A stretch of 64,000 bases of DNA, taken from Allocatelliglobosispora scoriae. Its GTDB lineage: Bacteria; Actinomycetota; Actinomycetes; Mycobacteriales; Micromonosporaceae. Positions 1-7,377 of the stretch are shown here, piece by piece. The notes beneath the pieces were generated by a model. That model searched no databases and was not told the origin of the DNA. It was given only the letters and a program-made list of their open reading frames with translations. Location: the NCBI RefSeq assembly GCF_014204945.1, contig NZ_JACHMN010000001.1:310001-374000 (forward strand), given 5' to 3'. The translations under genes were made by a program, and so were the position numbers. Each line of letters starts with the position of its first letter. Within the stretch, counting starts at the first letter, position 1.

Positions 1-84
1 GACGCTCCCCAGCGCGGTCGCCGCCCAGTCGGTGGCAAGAACAAGATCACGGAGGGTACGCGGCGGCGGGCTCGCGGGATCCAT
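1..84 (-). CDS. N-terminus of a sensor/phosphatase-like protein (partial)
   Basis: The minus strand reads 28 codons from an ATG at 82-84 to the window edge with no stop. The peptide contains LRDLVLATDWAATALGSV, which resembles the opening 'TDWSATPLGP' segment common at the start of PAS/GAF-containing SpoIIE phosphatases and sensor kinases in actinomycetes. Only the first 28 residues are visible, so the domain content beyond this is inferred. It starts next to a run of decayed genes and may itself be intact outside the window. Confidence 0.45.
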   Translation of the reverse strand, partial: MDPASPPPRTLRDLVLATDWAATALGSV

Positions 85-138
85 CCGGAGAGTCTCGCAC
101 AGCACCACCGGCGGAACTCCGTGATCGCCACAGCCGGG

Positions 139-411
139 TCAGCGCCCGGGGCGCGCCGGGTTCCTCGCCGGGCCGCGTCGGCGGTTCAGCAGCCACCACG
201 CGGTCACCAGGTCCTCGGTGCGTTTGAGGTCGAGGCCGGTGAGCTGCTGGAACCGCTGCACCCGGTACCGGACGGTGTTCGGGTGCACGCCGAGCCGCTG
301 CGAGACCTCGCGTACCCGCTGGTTGCACTCGAGGTAGACCCGGGTGGTCTCCTCGATGTCGTGGTTCGCCCGGACCGGGCCGTCGAAGGCCTGCAGGTGC
401 CGGTCGGACAG
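139..411 (-). pseudogene. PucR-type regulator, C-terminal HTH remnant
   Basis: About 90 codons encode only the C-terminal PucR helix-turn-helix (HTH_30): a segment NQRVREVSQRLGVHPNTVRYR followed by a short tail ending at 139. In intact PucR/CdaR-type activators this DNA-binding module follows a long sensory and GGDEF-like region of several hundred residues, which is missing. Upstream of about 411 the frame becomes low-complexity Arg/Pro/Gly sequence that is antisense to another remnant. I read it as a truncated gene rather than a functional short regulator. Confidence 0.6.
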
Positions 412-416
412 GCGGG

Positions 417-940
417 CGGCGCTACTACGGCCTCGACCTGGCCGACGCCGGGCGATCGGCGACCTCGTCATCGGTGTCATCGGGCTGCTGGTCGGCGGCC
501 GGGGGGCTGAACCGGGCCGCGGCGAAGTCGACATCCGCCCGGGTCGTCGTGGCGGCGGTCTGCTTGGCCGCGGCCGCGGTCCGCCTTCGCCGGGCTCGCC
601 GCCGGGCAGCAGGCGCTGTGGCAGCTCGTGGTGTTCCTGAGCGTGAGCTACCTGCTGGGGATCATCTACCTGGCGGCAGCGGTCCGGGGCGATCGGCCTC
701 ATGGCGGCGATCGGCTACCTGCTCGCCGGCGCCGGCGACCGGATCGGGGTCGGTCTCCTGTCCGACGCCCTCGCCCCGGACTCGACCGGGTCCGTCGACG
801 GCGCCGCGCAGGGACTGCAGCAGGCGATGATGCTCGCCGTTCCGGTGGCGTTCGCGGTCGCGGCTTTCGGCATGATCCTCGCCGCCCGGTTCGTCAAGGC
901 CGACCGCGCCGCCATGCTCGCGCCCGAGCCCGCACTCTGA
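417..940 (+). pseudogene. Frameshifted polytopic membrane transporter remnant
   Basis: Hydrophobic helices appear in turn in all three plus frames: IGDLVIGVIGLLVGG near 460-510, a segment with ARVVVAAVCLAAAA near 530-575, then WQLVVFLSVSYLLGIIYLAAA near 618-680, then an intact tail from 701 containing MAAIGYLLAGAGDRIGVGLL and ending at 940. Reading them as one protein needs at least three frame changes. The pattern suggests the C-terminal half of an MFS-like transporter, but the family call is weak. No start codon or ribosome site is evident. It is a decayed gene. Confidence 0.5.
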
Positions 941-989
941 CCGGCCGTCGGAGCGCATTCCCTATTCCTTGAGTAGGAGAAGCGAGACC

Positions 990-1347
990 ATGGTGCAGGT
1001 CGGCGACCTCACGCTGGACATCACCGAGCAGAACCGGGCCGTGGAACGCGTCCTGGCCACGATCGACAACCCGCGCCACCGCTACCTCCTGCAGGTCTAC
1101 CTGCGCCACCGGTAGCTGGACAAGGAGGTCGACCTGAGGTTCGTGGTCGGCTAGACGCCGCTCGAATTCAGCGACACCCTGCGGATGCTCGCCGACGGCA
1201 AGGTCGACCCGGCGGGGCTGATCACCGGCACGGTCGGCCTCGACGGCGTACCGGCCGCCTTCGAGGCGCTCGCCCGGCCCGACGACCACGCCAAGATAAT
1301 CATCGATCCCGGTCGAACAGCCGCCCCAGCGCCCGGCGGGCGTTGAG
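990..1347 (+). pseudogene. Chimeric remnant: NTF2-like N-terminus joined to alcohol dehydrogenase C-terminus
   Basis: From ATG 990 (after AGGAGAAG) a 41-codon piece, including VGDLTLDITEQNRAVER and HRYLLQVYLRHR, looks like the start of an actinobacterial NTF2/SnoaL-like protein and stops at TAG 1113. The same frame continues with DKEVDLRFVVG, a second TAG at 1152, then TPLEFSDTLRMLADGKVDP and GLITGTVGLDG, which is the C-terminal end of a zinc-type alcohol dehydrogenase. Both TAG codons sit where tyrosine would be expected. The 3' end runs into the convergent phosphotransferase gene. A deletion fusing two dead genes is the simplest reading. Confidence 0.5.
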
Positions 1348-2121
1348 CGTGTAGGGATCGCGGCCGGTCTCCAGCCCGAAGGCGAGATCCTCCACTGTGG
1401 TGCACCGGGCGTAGAACAGCACCCGCTCCCGGGTCCGGTGGTCCAGCCCGGGGCGGAGCTCGTCCAGGGCGGGCAGGCCCAGGTCGCGGACGAGCCGGCC
1501 GAGGTCGGCGGCCGGGTCGGCGACGGCGCAGTCGGTCCAGTCGATGACGCCGGTGATCTCGCCGCCGACGGTCAGGATGTGCTCGGCACCGAGGTCGTTG
1601 TGCGTGAAGACCAGGTCGTCGGCCGGCGCCGGCGGATCCGTGTCGAGGAACTCCGCGACCAACCGCCGGACCTCGTCGGGCAGCCGTCCGGCGAGCTCCC
1701 GGGTCTCGTCCAGCCACTCGCGCGGCGGGGTGTCGTCCACACCGGCCAGCTCGCCCAGCAGGTCCGCCGGTGCTGCGTGCAGGCGGGCGAGGAAGGCGCC
1801 CAGCGTGTCGGCGTAGCCGCTGCGGTCGGGGCGTTCCAGCAGCGCAACGCCGGGCAGCAGGCGGTAGACGAGCAGGCCGTGCTCGGGGCGGACCAGCACC
1901 GGTTGCGGGGTGGGCAGCGTCGCGTGGCCGGGCAGCGCGGCCAGGATCGCCGCGTCCCGCTGCACCGCTTCGGCGGCGTCGGGCCCGTCGGCCACGCGGG
2001 CCACCAGGTCGCCGTTGATCGCGTACGCCCGGTGGTCCAGCCCGCTGCCCAGCGGCGCGACCGAGCGGACCGGCAGCCACTCCGCGAGCAGAAGGCGGAC
2101 ATCATGCGGCGTCACGCCCAC
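1300..2121 (-). CDS. Phosphotransferase of the aminoglycoside phosphotransferase (APH) family
   Basis: A 273-residue protein of normal APH length. The catalytic loop is visible as THNDLGAEHIL (Asp at about residue 176), followed by GVIDWTDCAVADPAADLGRL, the metal-binding IDW/DPxxDL segment (about 191-210). The N-terminal lobe has GSGLDHRAYAI, a degenerate nucleotide loop. Family members phosphorylate aminoglycosides, macrolides, homoserine or other small alcohols; nothing here fixes the substrate. The GTG start is preceded by GAGGG at 7-nt spacing. Its 3' end overlaps the dead chimera on the opposite strand. Confidence 0.8.
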   Translation of the reverse strand: MGVTPHDVRLLLAEWLPVRSVAPLGSGLDHRAYAINGDLVARVADGPDAAEAVQRDAAILAALPGHATLPTPQPVLVRPEHGLLVYRLLPGVALLERPDRSGYADTLGAFLARLHAAPADLLGELAGVDDTPPREWLDETRELAGRLPDEVRRLVAEFLDTDPPAPADDLVFTHNDLGAEHILTVGGEITGVIDWTDCAVADPAADLGRLVRDLGLPALDELRPGLDHRTRERVLFYARCTTVEDLAFGLETGRDPYTLNARRALGRLFDRDR

Positions 2122-2220
2122 AAGATAACCCTCGGTGAGTGGCGATGGTCGATCCAGATGCGGCCGGCGGGCGGATCGCCTTTACTGGAGTCGACACGTC
2201 GGGCGAGTGGGGGAGAGATC

Positions 2221-2832
2221 ATGCGGAAGATCACGGCAGGCCTTTTCATCTCACTCGACGGGGTCGTCGAAGCGCCGGACCAGTGGCATTTTCCGTACTT
2301 CAACGACGAGATGGGCGCCTCGGTCGACGCCACCCTCGGTGCCGCCGACACCATGCTGCTCGGGCGCAAGACCTACGACAGCTTCGCCGGTGCCTGGCCC
2401 GATCGGGAGGCGGCCGGCGGCGAGGACGCCCACTTCGCGGCGAAGCTCGGCGATGCGCGCAAGATCGTCGTGTCGAACCAGCGGCTCGACTTCACCTGGC
2501 GCAACTCCGAGCAGCTCCGGGGCGACTTCGTGGAGGCGGTCACGGCGCTGAAGAACGAACCCGGTGACAGCGCCATCGCCATGAGCGGGTCGGTCTCGAT
2601 CGTCCGCCAGCTGCTCGCCGCCGGGCTGCTCGACGAGCTGCACCTGCTGGTGCACCCGATCGCCGTTCGCAAGGGCGAGCGGCTGTTCGACGACGGCGAG
2701 CCGTCGATCCCGCTGACCCTGATCTCGTCGCAGACGTTCAAGACCGGCGTGCTGAGCCTGCTCTACGCACCGGCCGGGACGGTCGGCACCGGCGGCTACG
2801 AGGAAGCCAGGACCCACCTGCCGCAGGACTAG
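2221..2832 (+). CDS. Dihydrofolate-reductase-like (RibD C-terminal fold) protein
   Basis: A 203-residue single-domain protein of the YwjB/RibD-C 'dihydrofolate reductase family'. It starts MRKITAGLFISLDGVVEAPDQ, the hallmark N-terminal strand, and has DTMLLGRKTYDSFAGAW (about residues 43-59) and the NADPH-loop-like MSGSVSIVRQLLAAGLLDEL (about 121-140). The ATG at 2221 follows a GGGGGAGA ribosome site, so upstream in-frame codons are not used. Such proteins are NADPH-binding oxidoreductases of mostly unknown substrate; it is not a genuine folate enzyme on this evidence. It ends in a 4-nt tail-to-tail overlap with the MarR gene. Confidence 0.8.
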   Translation: MRKITAGLFISLDGVVEAPDQWHFPYFNDEMGASVDATLGAADTMLLGRKTYDSFAGAWPDREAAGGEDAHFAAKLGDARKIVVSNQRLDFTWRNSEQLRGDFVEAVTALKNEPGDSAIAMSGSVSIVRQLLAAGLLDELHLLVHPIAVRKGERLFDDGEPSIPLTLISSQTFKTGVLSLLYAPAGTVGTGGYEEARTHLPQD

Positions 2833-3260
2833 GGGGCGGCCTGGTCCAGAACCCGAGTGAGCAGCCGGATCAGGGTCGCGCGCTCGTCCGGCGACAGCGG
2901 GGCCAGCAGCTGATCCTGCACCCCGGTCAGAACCTCGTCGAGGTGGTCCAGGCGCGCGGTGCCCGCGCCGGTGATCGTGACGGTGTTGCGGCGCCGGTCG
3001 TCCGGATCGGGGGAGCGCTCGATCAGGGCCTGGTCGGCGAGCTCGTTGAGGGCGGCCACGACGTCGCTGCGGTCGATGCCGGTCCGCCGTCCCAGCACGG
3101 CCTGGCTGGCCGGGCCGCCGTCGGCGAGCGCGGCGAGCAGCCGGTAGTGGTAGCCCCGGGAGCCTTGGGCGGCGAAGGTGTCCGCGACCAGCCGGTGGGC
3201 GTGCGCCGCGGTCTGGGTGAGCAGCCAGCTCGGCAGCGCGGCCAGCCGCGGGGGTGTCAT
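2829..3260 (-). CDS. MarR-family transcriptional regulator
   Basis: A 143-residue winged-helix regulator of usual MarR size. The DNA-recognition part reads ASQAVLGRRTGIDRSDVVAA and the wing is SPDPDDRRRNTVTITGAG, with the typical D-x-R-R pattern. It is divergent from the winged-helix gene at 3354, and the 93-bp gap contains two palindromes with the same core, so autoregulation together with control of the neighbour is likely. MarR proteins usually respond to small phenolic or oxidative ligands; none can be named here. Confidence 0.85.
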   Translation of the reverse strand: MTPPRLAALPSWLLTQTAAHAHRLVADTFAAQGSRGYHYRLLAALADGGPASQAVLGRRTGIDRSDVVAALNELADQALIERSPDPDDRRRNTVTITGAGTARLDHLDEVLTGVQDQLLAPLSPDERATLIRLLTRVLDQAAP

Positions 3261-3270
3261 GACCCGACCG

Positions 3271-3303
3271 TATCAGATCGTTGGTGCTGCCAACGATCTG
3301 ATA
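3271..3303. promoter_or_regulatory. MarR-type operator 1 (perfect 14-bp inverted repeat)
   Basis: Arms 3271-3284 (TATCAGATCGTTGG) and 3290-3303 are perfect reverse complements around a 5-bp spacer TGCTG. The inner core is CGTTGG-N5-CCAACG. It lies 11 bp upstream of the MarR start codon, where binding would block that gene's transcription or initiation. Confidence 0.75.
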
Positions 3304-3318
3304 CCGTGTTCTCGCAAC

Positions 3319-3335
3319 CGTTGGTGTTGCCAACG
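3319..3335. promoter_or_regulatory. MarR-type operator 2
   Basis: CGTTGG (3319-3324), spacer TGTTG, CCAACG (3330-3335): the same 17-bp core as operator 1 with one spacer difference. The centres are 40 bp apart, about four helical turns. It sits 18 bp upstream of the plus-strand start at 3354. Confidence 0.7.
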
Positions 3336-3353
3336 ACTATGGACGGAGTCACC

Positions 3354-3791
3354 ATGACGCTCACCCCTCAGATCGTCGGCCAGGCGGAGAACGCGCACCT
3401 GCCGGTGCTCGCGCGGATCCTGGCCCGCACCGGCACCACGAAGAACCAGTGGGTGGCGCTCACCCTCACCGCCGCCGCGGGCGGCTCGTTCGACCGGGAC
3501 CAGCTCGCCGGCCGCCTCCATGCCGCCCTGAAGATCGACGACGCTGCGGCCGCCACTGCCATCGCCGAGCTGGTGGACGCACGCCTGCTGGTCGGAGCGG
3601 GCACCACGGTCGCCCTCACCGAACAGGGCGCGGCGCTACACCGGCAGATCAGGTCCGCCGTCGACGAGGTGGTCGCGCGGGCCTACGGCGGCCTGCCGGC
3701 CGAGGATCTCGCCACGGCGGCCCGCGTCCTGGCCGTCATCACCGAACGCCTCAACGCCGAGACCGCCGAGACCGCGGCCGCCGCCCGTTAG
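3354..3791 (+). CDS. MarR-like winged-helix protein
   Basis: A 145-residue protein starting MTLTPQIVGQAENAHLPVL. A winged-helix layout is suggested by GSFDRDQLAGRLHAALKIDD (about residues 43-62), AAATAIAELVDARLLVGAGT and a C-terminal helix GLPAEDLATAARVLAVITER like that of MarR dimers. ATG 3354 is chosen because GGAG lies 6 nt upstream; an in-frame ATG at 3339 is inside operator 2 and has no ribosome site. It is divergent from the MarR gene and probably under its control. It may be a paralogous repressor or a sensor partner; the ligand is unknown. Confidence 0.65.
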   Translation: MTLTPQIVGQAENAHLPVLARILARTGTTKNQWVALTLTAAAGGSFDRDQLAGRLHAALKIDDAAAATAIAELVDARLLVGAGTTVALTEQGAALHRQIRSAVDEVVARAYGGLPAEDLATAARVLAVITERLNAETAETAAAAR

Positions 3792-4432
3792 ACCGGTCGG
3801 CGGGCGAAGACGACGGCGCCCGGGTGGCTCTCGTCCGGGTCGAGCAGGATCTGGGCTTCGATCACGAACCCGGCCTCGCGCAGCCAGCCGCTGACCAGCT
3901 CCGGTGTCCGCCGGTGGACGTACACCCTCATCGGGTGCCCGCCGTAGCCCTCGGTCTTCAGCCGCGACCCCTCGCCGACATGGAAGCCGACCAGCAGCGG
4001 GCTGCCGGGGCGCAGCACCCGCCGGAAGTGCCGGAAGACGACGGGAACCTCGGCCTCCGGGATGTGGATCAGCGACCAGAAGGCGAGCAATCCCGCCACC
4101 GAGGCGTCGGCGAGCTCCAGCTCCGTCATCGAACCCACCTCGAACCGCAGACGGGGATGGTCCCCCCGGGCCACCTCGATCATCGCCGGGGAGAGGTCGA
4201 TGCCGAAGGTGTCGAGGCCCAGCCCGTGCAGGTGGGCGGTGACGTGTCCCGGCCCGCAGCCCACGTCCGCCACCGGCCCGTCGCCCGCGGCACGGACCAG
4301 GTCGGCGAACAGGGCCAGAACCCCCAGCAGGTACGGCTCACCGGTCAACACCTCGCGCACCTGATCGGCGTAGCTGGCCGCGACCGTGTCGTAGGAGGTG
4401 CGGGTGTCAGCCAACCAGGTGTCCGCCGTCAT
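3788..4432 (-). CDS. Class I SAM-dependent methyltransferase
   Basis: A 214-residue methyltransferase. Motif I is VADVGCGPGHVTAHL (about residues 55-69), the acidic ribose-binding end is FGIDLSPAMIEVARGD, and a motif III-like FRRVLRPGSPLLVGF follows, so the SAM-binding Rossmann core is complete. The end LDPDESHPGAVVFARRPV is also typical of this family (Methyltransf_11/25). The substrate cannot be deduced. It overlaps the 3' end of the winged-helix gene by 4 nt, tail to tail. Confidence 0.8.
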   Translation of the reverse strand: MTADTWLADTRTSYDTVAASYADQVREVLTGEPYLLGVLALFADLVRAAGDGPVADVGCGPGHVTAHLHGLGLDTFGIDLSPAMIEVARGDHPRLRFEVGSMTELELADASVAGLLAFWSLIHIPEAEVPVVFRHFRRVLRPGSPLLVGFHVGEGSRLKTEGYGGHPMRVYVHRRTPELVSGWLREAGFVIEAQILLDPDESHPGAVVFARRPV

Positions 4433-4508
4433 GCCGACACGCTATCGGTGACGGGAATCCCAGCGGGGCGGGGGTTTGCCGGGAGCCGGGCACGGAGATA
4501 GCCCTGAT

Positions 4509-5330
4509 ATGACAGTTGTCGGAGGTGCGCAGCGCCACGCCCGTCGAGCCAGGCGCAGTGTGATATTGAAGCGGCTCACCCAGGTCGGATTCGTCGGCTA
4601 CGGGCTGCTGCATCTCGCTCTCGGCTGGCTCTGCCTGCAGATCCTGCTGGGCCGGGGTGCCGCCGACGACGGGCAGACCGGTGCGTTCCGGACCATCGCC
4701 GCGCAGCCGCTGGGCCGGTTCGTCCTCATCGTGACGGCGATCGGCCTGATCGCGATGGCGGTCTGGCAGCTGCTGCTCGCCGCGGTCGGCCACCAGGACG
4801 AGCAGGGCTGGAAGCGGGCGGCCGAGCGGCTGGCGTCGCTGAGCCGCGTCGTGATCTACGCCGCGCTGGCGTTCACCGCGTGGAAGGTGGTCCGCGGGAC
4901 GGCGACCCCGAGCGCCCGGCAGCAGCAGGACTTCACCGCCGACCTGCTGCGGCACGGCGCCGGCCAGGCGATCGTGGTGGTGGCCGGGATCGCGGTGGTG
5001 GGGCTCGGCATCGGCCTGGCCGTCTACGGGCTGCTGAAGAAGTTCGTCCGGCACCTGCGGACCGGCGAGATGAGCCCCGCCGTACGCACCGCGTCCGTGC
5101 GCCTCGGCCAGCTGGGCTACCTCGCCAAGGGGTTCGCGTACGTCGTCGTCGGGGTGCTGGTCGCGCTCGCCGGGATCCGCTACGAGCCGAGCAGGTCCGG
5201 CGGGCTGGACGCGGCGCTCAAGACCTTGCCGCAGCAGCCGTTCGGTCCGCTGCTTCTGGCCGTGGTGGCGGCCGGGCTGGCGGCGTTCGGCGCCTACTGT
5301 TTCGTGCAGGCGCGCTACCGCGACGTGTGA
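4509..5330 (+). CDS. DUF1206 integral membrane protein
   Basis: A 273-residue membrane protein with three repeats of a paired-helix unit: LTQVGFVGYGLLHLALGWL, then LASLSRVVIYAALAFTAWK, then LGQLGYLAKGFAYVVVGVLV, each with G/Y-rich helix starts, giving about six transmembrane helices. This is the DUF1206 architecture, common and uncharacterised in actinobacteria. ATG 4509 is preferred to an upstream in-frame codon because the N-terminus then begins just before the basic pre-helix segment HARRARRSVILKR. It is convergent with the pectate lyase gene. Function unknown. Confidence 0.75.
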   Translation: MTVVGGAQRHARRARRSVILKRLTQVGFVGYGLLHLALGWLCLQILLGRGAADDGQTGAFRTIAAQPLGRFVLIVTAIGLIAMAVWQLLLAAVGHQDEQGWKRAAERLASLSRVVIYAALAFTAWKVVRGTATPSARQQQDFTADLLRHGAGQAIVVVAGIAVVGLGIGLAVYGLLKKFVRHLRTGEMSPAVRTASVRLGQLGYLAKGFAYVVVGVLVALAGIRYEPSRSGGLDAALKTLPQQPFGPLLLAVVAAGLAAFGAYCFVQARYRDV

Positions 5331-5367
5331 CCCGACCGCCGTACCCCGTGACCCGGCCCGGGTAGGT

Positions 5368-7032
5368 CTACGAGGTCACCTTGCCCACGCCCGCACCCGC
5401 GGGGACGAGGGTCGGCACGCTCGCCGGCGGATCCACGGTGTAGCCGTAGAAGCCGGCCGGGTCGGGCACACTGCCGCGTACCTCGATGGGGTGGTTGCAC
5501 TCGACCAGGATGTTGTTGCGCTCCACCATCCGGCCCAGCGGCCCGCTGAACTCCACCCGGCCGGGGTTGTTGACGCTGAAGAAGTAGTTGCCCTCCACGA
5601 AGAGCCCGGACTCGTTGGTCGAGGCGATGCCGTAGCTGTTGTCGAAGTAGTAGTTGTTGTAGACGTGCACCAGCGGCGAGAAGCGCACCCGGGGGTTGCG
5701 CTGGTCGGAGCGGTCGAAGAAGTTGTGGTGGTAGGTCACCCGCAGCCGCCCGGTGTCCTGGGCCCCGTTGGCGTCGTCGTGCCCGACCAGGGTGGTCTTG
5801 TAGTGGTCGTGGAACCTGTTCCAGGAGACCGTGAGCAGGTCGGACCCGCGCTTGATGTCGACCGCGCCGTCACCGCCGCGGGACAGGTCGTTGTGGTCGA
5901 TCCAGACGTGGTGGGAGAACATCTGCACGTTGATGAGGTCGTCGGTGGAGTTGTCGATCGTCAGGTTGCGGATGATGACGTTGTGCACGGCGTCGGCCGG
6001 GGGAGTGGTGACGGCGTCGCTGACCGGGATGCCGACGTTGAGCCCGCCGCCGGTGAGCCGGCCGGTCGACCCGAGGCCGACGATCGTCTTGTCCGACGAG
6101 ACGCTGTGCATGCCGTCGGTGGTCCCGGTGGGCAGTGTGATCGTGCCCGCGACCTGGATCGTGTAGGGGCCGGGGCGCGCGATGTAGTCGAGGAACGCCG
6201 CCGTCGTCGAGACGGTCACCGTCGGACCGCCCGCGCCGCCCGTGGTGGTGGCGGTGCCGTAGCCCGCGACCGTGGCGAAGCCGTCGGGGCCGCCGGGCAG
6301 CGGTGGGATCGGCGGCCCGCTCGGGCTGGGGCTCGCGCTCGGACTCCGGCTCGCCGAGGGCGAGGCCGAAGGGGCGGCCGAGGAGGAAGGGCTGGGGCTC
6401 GGCGACGACGGCGCACCCGACGTGACCAGGACGTTGTCGATGTTGGCGGCGGCGTTGAAGGTCGCCACCCCGATCTGGCCGGACGCGAACTGCGCGTCGG
6501 TGGCGGTCACCAGGCTGACGCCGTCGACCGTGCCGCGCAGGCTGGTGCCGGCGACCTCCAGCGCCAGGGTGTGCCAGGTGCCGAGGGCGAAGGCCGCCGG
6601 GGCGCTCGCGAGCGTCGTCGAGGAGCCGCCGACCAGCTTCTTGAGCTCGACGGTGCTGTTGCTGCGCAGGGCGAGGTAGTAGTAGTTGGTGTTCGACTGC
6701 GCCCTGGCCAGCAGTGCCACGAAGCGGTTGCCGCCGTTGACGGCGGTGGGCTTGATCCGCGCCGTGACGGCGTAGTCGGTCCAGCTCGCGGAGCCGGCCC
6801 GGGACCGAGCGTCGGAGCTGGTGCCGCTCTGCCGGAGCACCGGTGAGCCGTCGGTCACGACCGACCAGGTGCCGCCCGTGGACGACCAGCCCGCCGAGTC
6901 GCCGTCGGCGAAGTCATCGCTGAAGAGGGTGGCGGCCGAGGCCGGAGCGGACAGGCCCACCGCGATCACGGTCAGGGCTGCGACGGAGGCGGCGAGGGCG
7001 GTCGCCGCGAGCCGTCCGGGAAGTGTCCACAT
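5368..7032 (-). CDS. Secreted pectate lyase (polysaccharide lyase family 1) with N-terminal jelly-roll domain
   Basis: A 554-residue exported enzyme: signal peptide about 1-33 (ending SAPASA), a LamG/concanavalin-like module about 34-205 (ATLFSDDFADGDSAGWS), a Ser/Pro linker, then a parallel beta-helix PL1 lyase domain. The lyase motifs are VIIRNLTI, HHVWIDHNDLS (Ca2+-binding Asp region), DGAVDIKRGSDLLTVSW and RVTYHHNFF followed by the catalytic-arginine segment QRNPRVRF. It cleaves polygalacturonate by Ca2+-dependent beta-elimination outside the cell. Its ribosome site is AAGGAG, 7 nt before ATG. Its promoter contains a LacI-type palindrome. It is a divergent paralogue of the gene at 7378. 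Confidence 0.92.
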   Translation of the reverse strand: MWTLPGRLAATALAASVAALTVIAVGLSAPASAATLFSDDFADGDSAGWSSTGGTWSVVTDGSPVLRQSGTSSDARSRAGSASWTDYAVTARIKPTAVNGGNRFVALLARAQSNTNYYYLALRSNSTVELKKLVGGSSTTLASAPAAFALGTWHTLALEVAGTSLRGTVDGVSLVTATDAQFASGQIGVATFNAAANIDNVLVTSGAPSSPSPSPSSSAAPSASPSASRSPSASPSPSGPPIPPLPGGPDGFATVAGYGTATTTGGAGGPTVTVSTTAAFLDYIARPGPYTIQVAGTITLPTGTTDGMHSVSSDKTIVGLGSTGRLTGGGLNVGIPVSDAVTTPPADAVHNVIIRNLTIDNSTDDLINVQMFSHHVWIDHNDLSRGGDGAVDIKRGSDLLTVSWNRFHDHYKTTLVGHDDANGAQDTGRLRVTYHHNFFDRSDQRNPRVRFSPLVHVYNNYYFDNSYGIASTNESGLFVEGNYFFSVNNPGRVEFSGPLGRMVERNNILVECNHPIEVRGSVPDPAGFYGYTVDPPASVPTLVPAGAGVGKVTS

Positions 7033-7094
7033 GGGATCGCTCCTTCTGTCGATGCGGGACGAGATCGAAACATGCGGGTAAGGTGATGGAAATC

Positions 7095-7124
7095 AGAGTA
7101 TGGAAAGCGCTTTCCGTTGGACAA
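7095..7124 (-). promoter_or_regulatory. Pectate lyase promoter with LacI-type operator in the spacer
   Basis: Read on the minus strand: -35 TTGTCC (7119-7124), an 18-bp spacer, -10 TACTCT (7095-7100). The spacer contains the perfect palindrome GGAAAGCGCTTTCC (7102-7115), whose central GCGC and A/T-flanked arms are like LacI/GalR-family operators of sugar-catabolism genes. A bound repressor would cover the polymerase site directly. Confidence 0.6.
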
Positions 7125-7310
7125 GCGATCGCGTGTGCAGGTTTGTTGCATTTCGGGGCGGGAGTGAGGTGGATCGGCGCGAATCCTGCGAATGAACGGG
7201 TCCGGGGTACGACCGCGAATCCGGCAATATCCCCCATACCGCAGCCGACCGACGGGTCGGCTATTCGTGATTGTCCTGATTGGATGCAACAAAACTGCAA
7301 ATGGTAGCCA

Positions 7311-7340
7311 TTGACTAGTTTAAGCCCATCTTCCTATGTT
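7311..7340 (+). promoter_or_regulatory. Promoter of the plus-strand pectate lyase
   Basis: TTGACT (7311-7316), 18-bp spacer, TATGTT (7335-7340), a good sigma-70-like (HrdB) promoter 38 bp before the start codon. The 7125-7310 stretch between the two promoters has no further palindrome of the GGAAAGCGCTTTCC type that I can see, and no gene. Confidence 0.55.
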
Positions 7341-7377
7341 GGCGGCAAGGCCCATTCCAACGTCGGGAGGTCCCACA

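Noticed and set aside
1113..1154. Two TAG codons at tyrosine positions as possible stop-codon recoding (e.g. pyrrolysine)
   Set aside because: The frame joins pieces of two unrelated genes, TAG is used as a normal stop elsewhere in the window, and no recoding genes or signals are seen. Decay is simpler.
1438..2220. Long plus-strand open frame fused upstream of the DHFR-like gene
   Set aside because: It is antisense to the phosphotransferase gene, and the ribosome site and family start at 2221 define the true gene.
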